From assembly GCA_016795505.1 (NCBI GenBank), contig JAEUHH010000117.1:1-38077 (forward strand): a stretch of DNA of 38,077 nt, written 5' to 3'. The notes beneath the pieces were generated by a model. That model did not search any database. It was not told the DNA's origin and saw only the letters and a list, made by a program, of their open reading frames with translations. Below, piece by piece: positions 7,406-17,040 of the stretch (its first letter is position 1; each line of letters opens with the position of its first letter). Source of the DNA: Verrucomicrobiales bacterium. Its GTDB lineage: Bacteria > Verrucomicrobiota > Verrucomicrobiia > Verrucomicrobiales > DEV007. The position numbers and the translations under genes were made by a program.

Positions 7406-8764
7406 ATGCCACCGCTATCCTCTGGTCAGGAGCCGCCCGTCCCCACCGTCACGGAGATCACCCGACAGATCCGGGAGAGTCTGGAGGGGCGGTTTGCCGA
7501 TGTGTGGGTGGAGGGCGAGATCAGCAACTACCGCCCGCACTCCTCCGGGCATCATTATTTCACGCTGAAGGATGACCGGGCGCAGTTGTCTTGTGTGATG
7601 TTCCGCAATCAGGCGCGGGCGTTGCCGGAGCCGATTCGGGACGGCCGACAGGTGCAGGCGCGGGGCGACATTTCGGTCTACGAGGCGCGGGGACAGTATC
7701 AGTTGGTGGTGCGGTGGATGCAGCCGCGGGGCTTTGGCGCTCTGCAGGCGCGCTTTGAGGCCCTGAAACGGCAACTGGAGGCGGAGGGATTGTTCGACCC
7801 GGATCGGAAGAAGCCGTTGCCGTTTTTCCCCCGTACGGTGGCTCTGGTGACCTCGCCAACTGGGGCGGCGATCCGGGACATGCTCAATATCCTCGGCAGG
7901 CGATCCCCGTGGCTGCGCATCCTGGTATGGCCGGTGAAGGTGCAGGGCGATGGAGCCGGCCGGGAGATCGCGGAGGCGCTGCGGGGGCTGGGAGAGCTGT
8001 CGGGGAAGGACGGATTTCCCCGGATCGATGTGGTGATCGCGGGTCGGGGTGGGGGGAGCATCGAGGATTTGTGGAGCTTTAACGAAGAGGTGGTGGCGAG
8101 GGCGATACACGCCTGCCCTTTGCCGGTGATCTCCGCGGTCGGGCACGAGATCGACTTCACGATTGCCGATTTTGTGGCCGATTTGCGGGCGCCCACCCCG
8201 AGTGCGGCGGCGGAGTTGGTGGCGCCTGATCGGGCTGATCTGATGCGTCAGTTGGACCAGCTTCATCGGAGCCTTTCGCTCCGGGTGGGGCAGTCGATGT
8301 CGGTGCGACGGACCCATGTGGACTTTCTCTGGCGGACGCTGGCGTCGCGGGAGCCGATGCGGGTGATCGGCGAGCACCTCCAGCAGTGCGATGAGTTCCG
8401 CGACCGGTTGGAAGAGGAGGTGGATGCAGCCCTGCGGCGCAGTCAGGAAAGCCTCGCGCAACAGCGCCGCATCCTCGATCTCAAGCACCCCGGGGCGGCC
8501 ATTGGCCGCGGTCAGGAAAGCCTTTCGGCACTGTTGCCGCGGTTGGAGCGGCGACTGGGAGACACCCTGGCCAAGCGCGCGGAGAGGCTGGCTTCCACCC
8601 GGCAGATACTGGAGTTGCTAAGCCCGCAGATGGCGTTTCAGCGGGGATTCTCCCTGACTACCGATGCCGCTGGGCGGGTGGTGACGGATGCCTCGATGGT
8701 TGCGGCCGGCGATCGCCTGCACACCCGTCTGGCCAAGGGGGAAATCGAAAGCGTGGTTGCCTGA
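7406..8764 (+). CDS. xseA: Exodeoxyribonuclease VII large subunit
   Basis: XseA is the catalytic subunit of exonuclease VII, which degrades single-stranded DNA. The N-terminal OB fold is clear (TEITRQIRESLEGRF, VWVEGEISNYR, HYFTLKD). The central domain has VALVTSPTGAAIRDML and VVIAGRGGGSIEDLW, then ISAVGHEIDFTIADFVADLRAPTPSAAAE. A long helical C-terminus follows. The frame opens at 7343, but ATG 7406 places the OB fold at the usual distance from the start. The product is 452 residues, the family length. The small subunit gene xseB, often adjacent, is not found here. Confidence 0.94.
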   Translation: MPPLSSGQEPPVPTVTEITRQIRESLEGRFADVWVEGEISNYRPHSSGHHYFTLKDDRAQLSCVMFRNQARALPEPIRDGRQVQARGDISVYEARGQYQLVVRWMQPRGFGALQARFEALKRQLEAEGLFDPDRKKPLPFFPRTVALVTSPTGAAIRDMLNILGRRSPWLRILVWPVKVQGDGAGREIAEALRGLGELSGKDGFPRIDVVIAGRGGGSIEDLWSFNEEVVARAIHACPLPVISAVGHEIDFTIADFVADLRAPTPSAAAELVAPDRADLMRQLDQLHRSLSLRVGQSMSVRRTHVDFLWRTLASREPMRVIGEHLQQCDEFRDRLEEEVDAALRRSQESLAQQRRILDLKHPGAAIGRGQESLSALLPRLERRLGDTLAKRAERLASTRQILELLSPQMAFQRGFSLTTDAAGRVVTDASMVAAGDRLHTRLAKGEIESVVA

Positions 8765-8783
8765 CAGGTGGGCGGGTCGCGTC

Positions 8784-8831
8784 GGAAAAAGAAAAAGCCG
8801 GAGAATGGCAGACATCGCCACTCTCCGGCTT
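8784..8831 (-). terminator. Rho-independent terminator of the pseudopilin gene
   Basis: On the minus strand, AAGCCGGAGAGTGG (8818-8831) pairs with the segment at 8795-8808 with one mismatch across a 9-nt loop. A T-rich tract (complement of 8784-8796) follows at once. It starts 29 nt past the pseudopilin stop at 8860. xseA converges on it from the other side, but no T-tract follows the hairpin on the plus strand, so the terminator is probably one-directional. Confidence 0.8.
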
Positions 8832-8859
8832 GGTTGATGGGTTCAGGATTGGGTAGGGA

Positions 8860-9546
8860 TCAGGGATTCAGGATGTTGTCCTGTTTCACTGCCAGAAGAC
8901 CGCGGGCTTCACCTTCGCCACCGGAGCCTTTTTCCGCGAAGATCTCGAGACCGTCGCGAGTCTTGACCGTTGCGCCCGGCTCTTTGGAGTCAAGCCGCTC
9001 GGCTGCGACGTTGCCGCCGCAGTAGCCGACCACGGCTTTCTTGGAGTTCAGCCAGGGGTGATACTCGCCATAGGTGCCGGGGCCGTCCTGCTCATCGGCG
9101 ATGAGCGGCGAACGGCTGAACGTGGTGTCGAGCTGGCCTTTGACGTAGGTGTAGGTGACCTCGTCGCTTTCCAACTCGCCATTTTCACGCGGCGGGCGCT
9201 GTTTCTCTGGGTTGGTGGTCTTGTACCAGAAGATGGATTCCGTGTCGATGTAGCCTTCTCTGATCAATTGGTTGAAGGCCTCGGTGGAGGTTCCCAGTTC
9301 CGAGTCCTGTCCGCCTCCCTGATCGTCGATGATCCACGAGGGGTAGGAACCCTCGAAGTCGGTCGCGAAGGACTTACACGCCAGGATGATCTGGCGCACG
9401 TTGCTGGTGTCCTTGGTGATCTTCGCGCTTTCCTGCATCCGGGTGAATGCGGGCATCGCGAAGCTCGCCAAGACGGCGATGATGGTGATGACCACCATCA
9501 GTTCGATCAGGGTGAACCCCTGAATCTGCTTTGGCTTCACTTTCAT
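8860..9546 (-). CDS. Type II secretion/type IV pilus-like pseudopilin (GspG-like)
   Basis: A 228-residue secreted or membrane-anchored pseudopilin. The class III leader is complete: a short basic segment (MKVKPKQIQ), Gly10 at the prepilin-peptidase cleavage point, then FTLIELMVVITII with the Glu at +5 and a hydrophobic helix. The rest is a soluble domain with Gly/Glu-rich stretches and a YCGGNVAAERL strand near the C-terminus, similar to the closing part of other PVC-group pseudopilins. No secretion ATPase, platform or secretin gene is nearby, so it probably serves a system encoded elsewhere. It is monocistronic with its own terminator. Confidence 0.9.
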   Translation of the reverse strand: MKVKPKQIQGFTLIELMVVITIIAVLASFAMPAFTRMQESAKITKDTSNVRQIILACKSFATDFEGSYPSWIIDDQGGGQDSELGTSTEAFNQLIREGYIDTESIFWYKTTNPEKQRPPRENGELESDEVTYTYVKGQLDTTFSRSPLIADEQDGPGTYGEYHPWLNSKKAVVGYCGGNVAAERLDSKEPGATVKTRDGLEIFAEKGSGGEGEARGLLAVKQDNILNP

Positions 9547-9831
9547 GGTTTTGTTTCGTTTATGGTTTGTTTTATGACTGGCCGCGATGCGGCCAATATG
9601 ACTTGTGGAAGCGGAGCCCCGAGGGATCGGCTCGCGACCCTCGGAACATCTGCTTCTGGCTTGATCGTGCCATGATCGAAAAAATCGGGCAAGAAAAACC
9701 GGTCACCGGCGAAAGTTTTTTTGCAGCCTCCTCTGCTGGCGGTTCTGTGCGGGAAATGCTAGCCTCACAAATCGCGGTTGTGCCCTCGACCAGGAGGGCG
9801 ATCCACGACCGCAGCCCGATCCAAGCCAGCC

Positions 9832-11238
9832 ATGACTTTCATCCACGACCATTTCCTGCTGCAGACGGAGTCCGCGCGGCGTCTGTACCACCGGCACGCT
9901 GCCGACCAGCCGATTCTGGACTACCACAATCACCTCCCCCCGGCCGATATTGCAGGTGATCGCCGATTCGCCAATCTGTTCGAGATCTGGCTGGAGGGCG
10001 ATCACTACAAATGGCGGGCGATGCGCTGCAATGGCACGCCGGAGCGTCTCTGCACGGGGGATGCCGATCCCTACGAGAAGTTCCTCGCCTTTGCGCGGAC
10101 GGTGCCGCATACCCTGCGCAATCCGCTCTACCACTGGACTCATCTGGAACTGAAGCGCTATTTCGGGATCGACCGGCTGCTGGACGAATCGACTGCACCG
10201 GGGATCTGGGAGGAGGCCAATGCTGCCTTGGCTGGTTCGGACATGACGACTCGCGGCATTCTGGAGCGGTTCGATGTGCGGGCGCTGTGCACGACCGATG
10301 ACCCCACGGACGATCTGAGCCATCACCGGGCGGTCGCGGCATCCGGCTTTGCGGTCAAAGTCTATCCCACTTTCCGGCCCGACAAGGCGCTGAATGTCCA
10401 TGATCCAGCGGGCTTCAATGCCTGGACGGAAAAGCTGGCGGCGGCGGCGGACCGCGACATCGGTTCGTTTGCGGCCTTCAAGGACGCGCTGCGGGCGCGG
10501 CACGATTTTTTCCACGCCTGCGGGGGCCGGCTGTCGGATCACGGGTTGGATCGCTGCCCGGCGGTGTTTGCGACGGATGCAGAGGCGGCGGCGATTTTCG
10601 ACCGGGCACGGAATGGACAGGCGGCTTCCGCCGAGGAGCGCGAGGCGTTCACCGGACATCTGATGCACTATTTCGGGGAACTCGATGCCGAAAAGGGCTG
10701 GACCAAGCAGTTGCATCTCGGTGCGATGCGGAACAACAACACGCGGCTGTTTCGCTCCATCGGTCCGGACATTGGCTGCGACTCCATCGGCGACTATCCA
10801 CAGGGCCGGGCCTTGTCGGCTTATCTGGGACGTTTGGATGAGGCGGGTTCGTTGCCGAAGACGATCCTCTACAACAACAATCCCAACGACAACTACATCT
10901 TCGCCACCATGATCGGGAACTTCCAGAGTGGCGATCTCGCCGGGAAGGTCCAGTTCGGCAGCGGCTGGTGGTTCCTCGATCAGAAGGAGGGCATGGAGTG
11001 GCAGATGAACGCTCTTTCCAACTGTGGGCTGCTGTCGCGATTCGTGGGCATGCTCACCGATTCACGGAGCTTCATGTCCTTTCCGCGGCACGAGTATTTT
11101 CGCCGCACCTTGTGCAATTTGATCGGCCGGGACGTGGAGGACGGTCTCATCCCGGACGAAGACGGGCTCGTCGGGCCGATGATCGAGAATATCTGCTATG
11201 GAAACGCCCGCGATTTCCTTGGGCTGGAGCTTGGCTGA
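9832..11238 (+). CDS. uxaC: Uronate isomerase (glucuronate isomerase)
   Basis: UxaC interconverts D-glucuronate/D-fructuronate and D-galacturonate/D-tagaturonate at the start of uronate breakdown. The 468-residue product has the family length and amidohydrolase-fold marks: ILDYHNHLPP (metal-ligand HxH), LTDSRSF-type sequence (MLTDSRSFMSF) and FPRHEYFRRTLCN at the end. The frame opens at 9778, but ATG 9832 (MTFIHDHFLL) is the family start. The 285 nt before it (9547-9831) hold no gene and presumably the promoters of both this gene and the divergent pseudopilin. No other uronate-pathway gene is present. The neighbouring sulfatase operon lies about 12 kb away. Confidence 0.96.
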   Translation: MTFIHDHFLLQTESARRLYHRHAADQPILDYHNHLPPADIAGDRRFANLFEIWLEGDHYKWRAMRCNGTPERLCTGDADPYEKFLAFARTVPHTLRNPLYHWTHLELKRYFGIDRLLDESTAPGIWEEANAALAGSDMTTRGILERFDVRALCTTDDPTDDLSHHRAVAASGFAVKVYPTFRPDKALNVHDPAGFNAWTEKLAAAADRDIGSFAAFKDALRARHDFFHACGGRLSDHGLDRCPAVFATDAEAAAIFDRARNGQAASAEEREAFTGHLMHYFGELDAEKGWTKQLHLGAMRNNNTRLFRSIGPDIGCDSIGDYPQGRALSAYLGRLDEAGSLPKTILYNNNPNDNYIFATMIGNFQSGDLAGKVQFGSGWWFLDQKEGMEWQMNALSNCGLLSRFVGMLTDSRSFMSFPRHEYFRRTLCNLIGRDVEDGLIPDEDGLVGPMIENICYGNARDFLGLELG

Positions 11239-11529
11239 TCAAATACCCATCCGAGAGAGGACGTCAGCGATCCGGCCGAGCGCCGCGGCGGTCTTCGGGT
11301 AGGTGGCCTCGATTTTCAGCAGATTCTCCTCCAGTTGGCCGGGAAGCGATTGCGGGTGCGTGTCGGCGGCCAAGCGAACCGACGTTTTTACAGGGTGCAG
11401 GTCGCCGGAACCGGCATCCACTTCCGTCTCGATCTCGGAGAGGAGCAGCAACAGTTCCTCTTTTTCAGCCTCGTCCAGATGGGGCTGATTTCTGATGTGG
11501 TCGGACAGTTTTTCGATCGATGCTCGCAT
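11239..11529 (-). CDS. DUF4404 family small protein
   Basis: A 96-residue, acidic, helix-rich protein. The C-terminal pattern EATYPKTAAALGRIADVLSRMGI-like ending (PKTAAALGRIADVLSRMGI) is the hallmark I recognise for DUF4404. Function unknown. It is soluble with no signal or membrane segment, and coiled-coil-like heptads run through the first half (EAEKEELLLLLSEIE). Its stop abuts the uxaC stop on the other strand with no gap. It follows the CPBP protease gene by 42 nt on the same strand, so it may be the last gene of a short transcript. Confidence 0.8.
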   Translation of the reverse strand: MRASIEKLSDHIRNQPHLDEAEKEELLLLLSEIETEVDAGSGDLHPVKTSVRLAADTHPQSLPGQLEENLLKIEATYPKTAAALGRIADVLSRMGI

Positions 11530-11571
11530 GACACTATCGTGGCCGAGGAAGTCCCGCCCGGCAAGAGCGCA

Positions 11572-12306
11572 TCATCGGGAGAAGAGCAGCCCGTAGCCGA
11601 CCCAGAAGATCCCGAAATCGACGATCATGTGACCAAACCACGGCCCCAGCAGGGTGCGGTGCCGTTGGTATTGCCAACTCCAGAAGGCTCCGCCGATCCC
11701 GACGGACACGCTGAGAAACAGGGCCAGGCCGAAGGGGAAAAACTGGCTGGTCACCACGAGATGGTGGGCGGCAAATCCCGTGGCGGCGATGACGTGGGCG
11801 GTCCGCTCCCGCAGGAGATGGCGCAGGTTGCCGAACACGAACCAGCGCCAGTACCATTCCTCCAGTGCGGCATGGGCGATCGAGATCGCGAGGGCGGCCA
11901 GGATGTAGTGGTTCAGCATCCCCATGTCCGCGACTCGCTGCCGCACCTGGCCGGCGGATTGCTCCATCAGGGTGCCCATGAAGGTGAACTCCTTGAGCAG
12001 GAGCATGAGGGCCACCACGGCCAGACCGAACAGCGTGCCCTCCAGCAGCGAGTGCCGCCTCGCGATCACACCCGGCGGCTCCCGACGCAGGGGCTCGCGC
12101 AGGATGAACAGGGTGGCGATGGCCGGCCAGAGCAGTTCGAAGACCTTGACCGACGAGTAGGCGGCATGGCCGATGGCGGTCCCGGGAAAAACCACGAAAT
12201 AGAGAAACGAGGCCGACAGAGGCAGCAGCAGCGCGGGCAGCACCACCGCCCAGCGACGGGTGGCGTGCGGGTGTGGGTCGGTTCGGTGGAGAAGTGGCTC
12301 GGTCAT
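11572..12306 (-). CDS. CPBP family intramembrane metalloprotease (CAAX/Abi)
   Basis: A 244-residue polytopic membrane protein with the three CPBP motifs in order: EEWYWR (EExxxR), FAAHHLV (FxxxH) and HMIVD (HxxxD). These supply the metal and general-base residues of the glutamic-type intramembrane protease fold. About six to seven hydrophobic segments are visible. Members are implicated in prenyl-protein processing, bacteriocin self-immunity and regulated proteolysis; the role here is unknown. The frame extends to 12345, but ATG 12306 gives a more usual N-terminus. It lies about 90 nt downstream of the NERD-helicase on the same strand, so linkage is possible but not shown. Confidence 0.9.
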   Translation of the reverse strand: MTEPLLHRTDPHPHATRRWAVVLPALLLPLSASFLYFVVFPGTAIGHAAYSSVKVFELLWPAIATLFILREPLRREPPGVIARRHSLLEGTLFGLAVVALMLLLKEFTFMGTLMEQSAGQVRQRVADMGMLNHYILAALAISIAHAALEEWYWRWFVFGNLRHLLRERTAHVIAATGFAAHHLVVTSQFFPFGLALFLSVSVGIGGAFWSWQYQRHRTLLGPWFGHMIVDFGIFWVGYGLLFSR

Positions 12307-12397
12307 TGCGAGCAAAGCCTCACCCGGGATCGGAAGACCCGACAATCGAAAAAACGAGGCGTTGCCATCGATTGCGGCGATGACGCGGCGCCTGTGA

Positions 12398-14335
12398 TCA
12401 GGCGGAGAGTCGGCTGGCGGGGCGCAGCTCTGTCGAGGCGGAGAGTCGGCTGTCGATCACCGTCACTGCCGGTGAAGACGCGATCTCGTGGAGAAAATCC
12501 GAGCGTCGGCTGGCCGTGATCGCGAGAAAACTTTCCGCGCGGGTCATGGCCACGTAGAGGAGCCTGCGGTCGCGGGCTTCCTGTTCCCAGGTGGAGCGTT
12601 CCTTGGGCAACTGGTCGGCCCAGATCAGGATGACGGCGCGGAATTGCAGGCCTTTGGAGGAATGAACGGTCTGGATCTTCAGTGAGCCCGGCTTCATCAC
12701 GCCCGATTCCGTGGCGCCGAACCATTCCGCCTCGACTCCAAGTTCCGCGGCGATGCGGGACGGCAGGGAGCGAAGCACCTTTTTCTCCGCGTCCGAGGCA
12801 CGGGGGTAGAGAATACCGATTTCTCCGGGCGACAGCGGGGCGCTGGCCTGGCCCTGCCATTGGCCGGCCAGGAGATCGCGTACGAGTTCGATGACACGAT
12901 CCAACTCGCCCTCCCGATTCATCTCCCGGAAAAACAGCGGCGAGGCGCCGGTGCTACGGACGCAGCGGCGCGGATCGACCCGGACGGATTCGATCCAGTC
13001 GCCGCTGGTGTCGTCGAGCGACTCCGTGCGGGTGGCGAAGGTCTCCGCCAGGGTCAGGATCTCGGTCGAGTTGCGGTAGTTCTGGTCGAGATCGAATCGG
13101 ACCGAACTCGTCCGGCCGCGTGCCTTGATGCCGAGGCGGCTCCAGGTCACCTTCGACCGCTGGTAGATGCTCTGCGAGCCGTCGGCGACGATGAGCAGGT
13201 CGCCATCCTCCGGATCTTTCATTGCGGCCAGCAGGCAGGAAAACCAGACCGGCTCGAAGTCCTGGGCCTCGTCGATCAGGACCGCGTCGAAGCTCGCAGA
13301 GTCGCGGGAGCCGGCTCGCAGATGGTGCAACAATTGCTCACCCACCTCGGTATTGGTGAATTCCCGGCGGAACATGACGCCGTTGCGTTTGGCGAGGGCG
13401 TGGAAGGTCGTCACGGTCACCTGGGGCAGGTCGGCCAGCCGGCGACGCAGCCAGAATGTCAATTGCCGGTTGTAACACACGAGGAGGATGCGTGCCCTCG
13501 GGGACAGTGTCGCGAGCAGCCGCGCGCGGGTGACGAGAATGATGGTCTTTCCCGATCCGGCGACCCCGTAGAGGATGCGATGGCCTTCCCCGATCGTCGC
13601 GGCATACTCCTCCTGCCGCAGATCGAGCACCTGCACGACATCCTGCCGATCGTGGATGGGGCGCGGGGCGCGATTCAGTTCCTCGATGGAGAAGCGGTTC
13701 TCGAAATCGATCTCGGGATGCACCAGGGCGCGCAGGGCCTTGAATTCCTCGCCTGACAATGGGCTGAACGTCCAGCGGATCTGAAAGCAGCCCTTCAGCG
13801 CGTCGAGCAGGTCTTCGGGCGACAGCTCCATCCACGCATCGAGCTGGTCGCGGGGAATGACCTGACCAGCCGGGAAGAGATCGGTCAGCGGGCGCTCGGG
13901 GTCGTTCAGTTGTTTCGAGGTGATGTTCGACAGCGTGACCACATGGCCGACCGGCAGCTTGAGCCGACCCTGATGCGGGCCGTCTTCGTGAAGAAAGCGC
14001 GATCCAAATCGGCTGTTCTCCGCGGCGCGCCGGATCACTTCGTTGTAGCTCCGGGCTTGTTCGATCGGGTGGGTGACCGTCTTCTCCTCGTCGCCTTCCA
14101 GCAGCGTGATCGAGGCCAGATCGCCGCGGATGATGGAGCCGGGACGCCAGTTTTTGTCCTCGATGACAAGAATGCCGAGCGTGGGAGACAACACGACGAA
14201 ATCCGGATGGCGGCCGCAGACATTCGGCTCGTAATAGACCACACAGTCCTCCGGCAGCCGGGACAGGAGCGCGTGCAGTCTGGCTTCGCCAGCGGTGCAT
14301 CGGGAGGATGGTCGGGAGGGAATGATCGTGGCCAT
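12398..14335 (-). CDS. NERD nuclease domain fused to UvrD-like superfamily 1 helicase
   Basis: A 645-residue two-part protein. The N-terminal NERD domain has a PD-(D/E)xK-type site, with Asp45 (HPDFVVL) and Glu59-x-Lys61 (VIEDKNW). The C-terminal SF1 helicase has Walker A GVAGSGKT, Walker B VLIDEAQDF, motif III ADGSQSIYQR, motif IV LDQNYRN, motif V TVHSSKGLQ and motif VI LLYVAMTRAE. All are intact, so nuclease and helicase activity are both plausible. Such fusions act in DNA processing, and related nuclease-helicases occur in anti-phage defence. No other defence gene is adjacent except the CPBP protease, so a defence role is only a possibility. The AT-rich stretch 14350-14400 just upstream is the likely promoter region. 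Confidence 0.9.
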   Translation of the reverse strand: MATIIPSRPSSRCTAGEARLHALLSRLPEDCVVYYEPNVCGRHPDFVVLSPTLGILVIEDKNWRPGSIIRGDLASITLLEGDEEKTVTHPIEQARSYNEVIRRAAENSRFGSRFLHEDGPHQGRLKLPVGHVVTLSNITSKQLNDPERPLTDLFPAGQVIPRDQLDAWMELSPEDLLDALKGCFQIRWTFSPLSGEEFKALRALVHPEIDFENRFSIEELNRAPRPIHDRQDVVQVLDLRQEEYAATIGEGHRILYGVAGSGKTIILVTRARLLATLSPRARILLVCYNRQLTFWLRRRLADLPQVTVTTFHALAKRNGVMFRREFTNTEVGEQLLHHLRAGSRDSASFDAVLIDEAQDFEPVWFSCLLAAMKDPEDGDLLIVADGSQSIYQRSKVTWSRLGIKARGRTSSVRFDLDQNYRNSTEILTLAETFATRTESLDDTSGDWIESVRVDPRRCVRSTGASPLFFREMNREGELDRVIELVRDLLAGQWQGQASAPLSPGEIGILYPRASDAEKKVLRSLPSRIAAELGVEAEWFGATESGVMKPGSLKIQTVHSSKGLQFRAVILIWADQLPKERSTWEQEARDRRLLYVAMTRAESFLAITASRRSDFLHEIASSPAVTVIDSRLSASTELRPASRLSA

Positions 14336-14435
14336 GAAAATGGGGAGCGAGTGATCTGAGCCCGATCATAATGCAATTATGGAAATTATAAAGAAATTTC
14401 CCGCTGGCCTTGTTCCCGCCCGAAATGCTGCCCCA

Positions 14436-15854
14436 TCACTCCACCTGCCGGAGCTGGATCGTATCGACGATCCTGCCCGAGGCGAGGGCATTGGTGATCA
14501 CCACCAGCCACGTGCCCGGGCCGCACCATTCCTGGCGCTTCAAGTAGGCCAGCGCATTGAGAATAGTCTGCTCCGGATCCTCGGAAAACGGCATCAGGAA
14601 CGGTTCCACGCCCCAAGGCAGGAGGAGTTGGCGGAAAATCGACTCCACATCGGTGAAGGCATAGATCGGGACGCCCCTGGCCCTCAGAGCCCCCAGCTTG
14701 TAGGCCAGCAGCCCGCTGCGGGTGAAGACCACGATGCCAGACTGCCCGAGATCCTGAGCCAGCACGGCGGCGGAGTGGAGCATCTTCACTTTCGGCTCCC
14801 CGAGCGTGATGCCGGTGTTGAGGTCGGCGTGCACCGAGGGTTCGATGCTGCCGATGATGTTTTTCAGCACCTGCACCGACTCGAGCGGGTAGGCACCCGT
14901 GGTGGTTTCGCCGGAGAGCATCACCGCATCGGCTTGCTCGCGGATGGCGTGGGAAACGTCGGAGATTTCCGCCCGTGTCGGCATCGGGGAGGTGATCATC
15001 GACTCCAGCAGGTGCGTGGCGATGATGACTGGCTTGCCCTCCTTCTGGCAGGCGCGGACCAGATCCGTCTGCACCAGCGGCAGCTTGTGATAATCGATTT
15101 CGATCCCCAGATCGCCTCGCGCGACCATCACCCCATCGGCCTCGCGGATGATTTCCTGCATGTTCCGCACGCCGGCTTGATCCTCGATCTTGGCGATGAT
15201 TTTGGCCGTGGATCCCAGTTCATCGAGGAAATGCCGCAGAATACGGATATCCTCTGCCTGACGGACGAAAGAGAGCGCCACAAAGTCGATCCCCGCCCGG
15301 ACGCCGGCGCGGATGTCGTCCTCGTCCTTCTTCGTCAGCGACGGCAAATTGACATAGACGCCCGGCAGATTGATGTGGCGCTTTGAGCCGAGCTTGCCCG
15401 GGGTCAGCACTTCGCACCGCACCCGGCTGTCGTCCTTGGCGACGACTTTCATCCGGATCAGGCCGCTGTCCACCAGCACCACCGAGCCGACTTCCAAGTC
15501 ACCGGGCAGACCCGGGTAATTCACCGAGACGGAGGGGATCTCCGACGAGGGGACGGCCCCTTCGATGTGAAATTCGATCTGATCTCCCGTCGCCAGCGAC
15601 AGCGGCGTTTCCACCGTGCCGGTGCGGATCTCGGGGCCTTTCACATCCATCATCACCCCGACATGGCGGCCCACCTCGGTCGACGCCTCGCGGATGAACC
15701 ACATCGCATTGTCCACCCACTGGTGAGAGGCGTGGGCCATGTTCAGACGCATGATGTCCACGCCCTCGAGGATGAGCTGGGCGAGCATTTCCTTCGATTC
15801 CGTGGCCGGACCGAGGGTGGCGATGATTTTTGTGTGGCGATAGGGAGCACGCAT
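14436..15854 (-). CDS. pyk: Pyruvate kinase
   Basis: Converts phosphoenolpyruvate and ADP to pyruvate and ATP, the last step of glycolysis. The 472-residue sequence opens with TKIIATLGPATES, contains MDVKGPEIRTG, the active-site segment IIAKIEDQAGV with its essential Lys, MVARGDLGIEI, and the ADAVMLSGETTTG signature. The C-terminal domain is complete. The start at ATG 15854 gives the usual short N-terminus. It follows rsmH by 27 nt on the same strand, so the two are probably co-transcribed. No convincing terminator follows; about 100 nt separate it from the NERD-helicase start. Confidence 0.97.
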   Translation of the reverse strand: MRAPYRHTKIIATLGPATESKEMLAQLILEGVDIMRLNMAHASHQWVDNAMWFIREASTEVGRHVGVMMDVKGPEIRTGTVETPLSLATGDQIEFHIEGAVPSSEIPSVSVNYPGLPGDLEVGSVVLVDSGLIRMKVVAKDDSRVRCEVLTPGKLGSKRHINLPGVYVNLPSLTKKDEDDIRAGVRAGIDFVALSFVRQAEDIRILRHFLDELGSTAKIIAKIEDQAGVRNMQEIIREADGVMVARGDLGIEIDYHKLPLVQTDLVRACQKEGKPVIIATHLLESMITSPMPTRAEISDVSHAIREQADAVMLSGETTTGAYPLESVQVLKNIIGSIEPSVHADLNTGITLGEPKVKMLHSAAVLAQDLGQSGIVVFTRSGLLAYKLGALRARGVPIYAFTDVESIFRQLLLPWGVEPFLMPFSEDPEQTILNALAYLKRQEWCGPGTWLVVITNALASGRIVDTIQLRQVE

Positions 15855-15881
15855 GGCGGAAGACGGGTTTGCGGAGAGTCC

Positions 15882-16988
15882 CTAAGCAAAATCGGGGCCA
15901 TTTCCCTCCGACCGCATGGCCCGCACCGCCCAGCGCAGCTTCGCCGGTGCGGCGCGACTGTTCTCGCGGACTTCTTCCGGAGACGGCCGGATCAACTCCG
16001 GGGCGATCTCTGCATACAGGCCGGAGCGGTAGCCCTCGCGGAAATGGTGTTTCACCCGCCGATCCTCGCCCGAGTGAAAGCTCAGGATCGCCACCCGTCC
16101 ACCTGGCCGCAGACACTGGGGCAGCCGGCTGAGGAAGGCGTCGAGGGCGCTGAATTCCTCGTTCACCACGATGCGGATCGCCTGGAAGACCCGCGCCACG
16201 GAGCGGTCGCGATCCTCCTCGTCGTACCGCGGCGGCAGCGCGGCTTCGACCGCCCGGCGGAGACGCAGCGTCGTTTGGATCGGGCTTCGGTCGCGTTCGG
16301 TCACGATCGCCTGCGCGATCCGGTCCGCGTGCGGCTCGTCGCCGCCGTCCTGGATGGCTCGGGCCAGCTTCTCCACCGCGCAGCGCGCCAGCCAGTCGCC
16401 TGCGGAAAGTCCCCGCTCCGGATTCATCCGCATGTCGAGCGGGCCGTCGTGTTTGTAGGAAAAACCCCGCCGGGGATCGTCGATCTGCATCGATGACAGG
16501 CCCAGATCAGCCAGCAGACCGTCGACCCCGTCCGTCCAGCCCACTTCCTCCAGCGCTCCAGCCAGACCAGCAAAATTCCGTCGGCGCACCAGCAGATGGT
16601 CCTCCCCGTAGCCCAGCGTTCGGAGCCGGGCCTCCGTTTTCGGCAGTTGCACCGGGTCCACATCCAGTGCCAGCAGCCTTCCACCCGGACACAATCGCTC
16701 CAGCAGTGCCTCGCTGTGTCCCCCGTAGCCGAAAGTGGCGTCCGCGAAGCGCTCGCCGGGCTGCGGAGCCAGGCACTCCAGGATCTCCTGCACCAAAATG
16801 GGCCGGTGTGTCCCCGCCGGCGTTTTGCCCGAGGCCAGCACTTTGGCGAACGTCTCCGGGTCCCGCTCCGGGTCGAGTTCCTTGTATTTTTCCTCGAATT
16901 TCCGCGGGTGAGTGCCCCGGTAGCGCAGCCGACGGCGGAATTCACGGGCCGCCGATTGACGGGGCTGTTGGGGATCGCGATCACTCAT
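15882..16988 (-). CDS. rsmH: 16S rRNA (cytosine(1402)-N(4))-methyltransferase RsmH
   Basis: RsmH (MraW) methylates N4 of C1402 in 16S rRNA near the ribosomal P site, using S-adenosylmethionine. Signatures are [13 protein letters not shown], the SAM-binding [16 protein letters not shown] and [26 protein letters not shown], and the closing [16 protein letters not shown]. At 368 residues it is longer than the usual 310-320: about 60 extra basic residues precede the conserved start and look disordered. ATG 16988 is preferred over the further upstream frame (17039). It is not in a dcw (cell wall/division) cluster as in many bacteria, but next to pyk. Confidence 0.95.
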   Translation of the reverse strand: MSDRDPQQPRQSAAREFRRRLRYRGTHPRKFEEKYKELDPERDPETFAKVLASGKTPAGTHRPILVQEILECLAPQPGERFADATFGYGGHSEALLERLCPGGRLLALDVDPVQLPKTEARLRTLGYGEDHLLVRRRNFAGLAGALEEVGWTDGVDGLLADLGLSSMQIDDPRRGFSYKHDGPLDMRMNPERGLSAGDWLARCAVEKLARAIQDGGDEPHADRIAQAIVTERDRSPIQTTLRLRRAVEAALPPRYDEEDRDRSVARVFQAIRIVVNEEFSALDAFLSRLPQCLRPGGRVAILSFHSGEDRRVKHHFREGYRSGLYAEIAPELIRPSPEEVRENSRAAPAKLRWAVRAMRSEGNGPDFA

Positions 16989-17040
16989 GGGAGGCAGGAT
17001 GACAAAAAGCCGGAACGGGTTTTCATTCCGGTCTTCCACG

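Noticed and set aside
8765-8859. xseB (exonuclease VII small subunit) following xseA
   Set aside because: The space is only about 95 nt and contains the minus-strand terminator of the pseudopilin gene; no XseB-like frame is present.
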